NCBI GenBank assembly: GCA_018610125.1
Contig: JAHEOI010000283.1
Coordinates: forward strand, 1-6,257
Length of the DNA stretch: 6,257 nt
Source of the DNA: Verrucomicrobiota bacterium
Lineage (GTDB): Bacteria; Verrucomicrobiota; Verrucomicrobiia; Limisphaerales; JAHEOI01
Direction: 5' to 3'
Shown here: positions 6,030-6,257 of the stretch, piece by piece
How the letters are laid out: each line of letters opens with the position of its first letter
How positions within the stretch are numbered: the stretch's first letter is position 1
Made by a program: the position numbers and the translations under genes
The notes under the pieces: model-generated
Seen by the model: only the letters and a program-made list of their open reading frames with translations
Database searches by the model: none
Told to the model about the DNA's origin: nothing

Positions 6030-6082
6030 CCCCTCATCCTAACCTTCTCCCCTCCGAAGGGGAGCGTGATTGAGGTGAGGGG
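6030..6082. repeat. REP-like palindrome
   Basis: Outer arms CCCCTCA (6030-6036) and TGAGGGG (6076-6082) enclose a perfect inner stem CTCCCCT (6047-6053) / AGGGGAG (6058-6064) with loop CCGA; the middle of the arms is poorly paired. Structure and sequence belong with the copy at 6185-6228. There is no coding frame and no U-run. Confidence 0.65.
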
Positions 6083-6151
6083 TTCCTCGTAAGCCTTACA
6101 AAAAAAGCGATGCAGAAATTTTCTCCTAACTTAACACGACAGCAACAGTTT

Positions 6152-6164
6152 GGGGCTCGGCCCC
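6152..6164. repeat. Short GC hairpin
   Basis: GGGGC-TCG-GCCCC is a 5-bp stem with a three-base loop, between the two REP-like palindromes. No T-run follows on either strand, so it is not a convincing terminator. It may be coincidence in a repeat-rich region. Confidence 0.3.
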
Positions 6165-6184
6165 TCGGAAGACACCCTGATGAA

Positions 6185-6228
6185 CCCTCACCCTGCCCTC
6201 TCCCATCGGATGGGAGAGGGTGGCCGGG
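6185..6228. repeat. REP-like palindrome with near-perfect stem
   Basis: The core at 6196-6220 is a perfect inverted repeat of CCCTCTCCCATC around one base, flanked by CCCTCACCCTG on the left and TGGCCGGGG on the right, which pair only partly. This CCCTCACCC...GGGAGAGGG type is a dispersed intergenic repeat in various bacteria. With the copies at 5954 and 6030, it fills most of the 397-bp stretch between 5861 and the right edge, where no gene is seen. Confidence 0.7.
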
Positions 6229-6257
6229 GCAAATTCGTTCAAATTGCGTTCTCTCAC

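Noticed and set aside
5806..6030. Minus-strand frame with a hydrophobic segment overlapping the ydjY-like start
   Set aside because: It is in a different frame from the ydjY-like gene and runs into its 5' end; the leucine-rich stretch comes from A/T-rich upstream DNA, and it has no recognisable family.

Overview
The window looks like bacterial chromosome, moderately GC-rich by eye, probably from the PVC superphylum and most likely Verrucomicrobiota. That placement is an inference from three things: a YdjY-domain secreted protein, a secreted prenyltransferase/squalene-oxidase-repeat protein of a type common in Planctomycetota and Verrucomicrobiota, and intergenic regions crowded with REP-like palindromes. 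Most starts also lack a good Shine-Dalgarno. No rRNA or phylogenetic marker is present to confirm it.

Layout, left to right. (1) Positions 2-973 (+) hold the C-terminal part of a large serine recombinase; its catalytic domain lies off the left edge. The reading frame runs without a stop into a complete tRNA-Ser(CGA) encoded on the other strand (923-1012, CCA end included), so its last 16 codons are antisense tRNA. This looks like the recombinase end of an integrated element sitting against the 3' end of the tRNA. (2) Positions 1013-1459 contain no gene. They hold the tRNA promoter and then a dense patch of short repeats: a long imperfect inverted repeat (1105-1193, 29 of 35 arm positions paired), partial copies of its right arm and end, and three consecutive hairpins. 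(3) Positions 1460-2512 (+) encode the radical SAM enzyme of the AmmeMemoRadiSam group (AmrS). (4) It converges on, and overlaps by 4 bases, a minus-strand gene for a LarA-type nickel-pincer 2-hydroxyacid racemase (start 3771). (5) Upstream of that, on the same strand, are a secreted alpha/alpha-barrel protein with prenyltransferase/squalene-oxidase-like repeats (3829-5049) and a secreted YdjY-domain protein (5051-5860), separated by one base. (6) Positions 5861-6257 contain no gene: a possible promoter, then REP-like palindromes of the CCCTCACCC...GGGAGAGGG type.

The minus-strand genes ydjY-like, squalene-cyclase-like and larA could form one transcription unit. The first two are almost certainly co-expressed and both look exported. 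LarA is cytoplasmic and may simply be carried along. No larB/larC/larE genes, and no AMMECR1 or Memo genes, are visible, so both enzymes depend on partners elsewhere. No complete new defence or biosynthetic system can be demonstrated here. The items most worth checking are the recombinase/tRNA junction, the repeat patch and the exported two-gene module.
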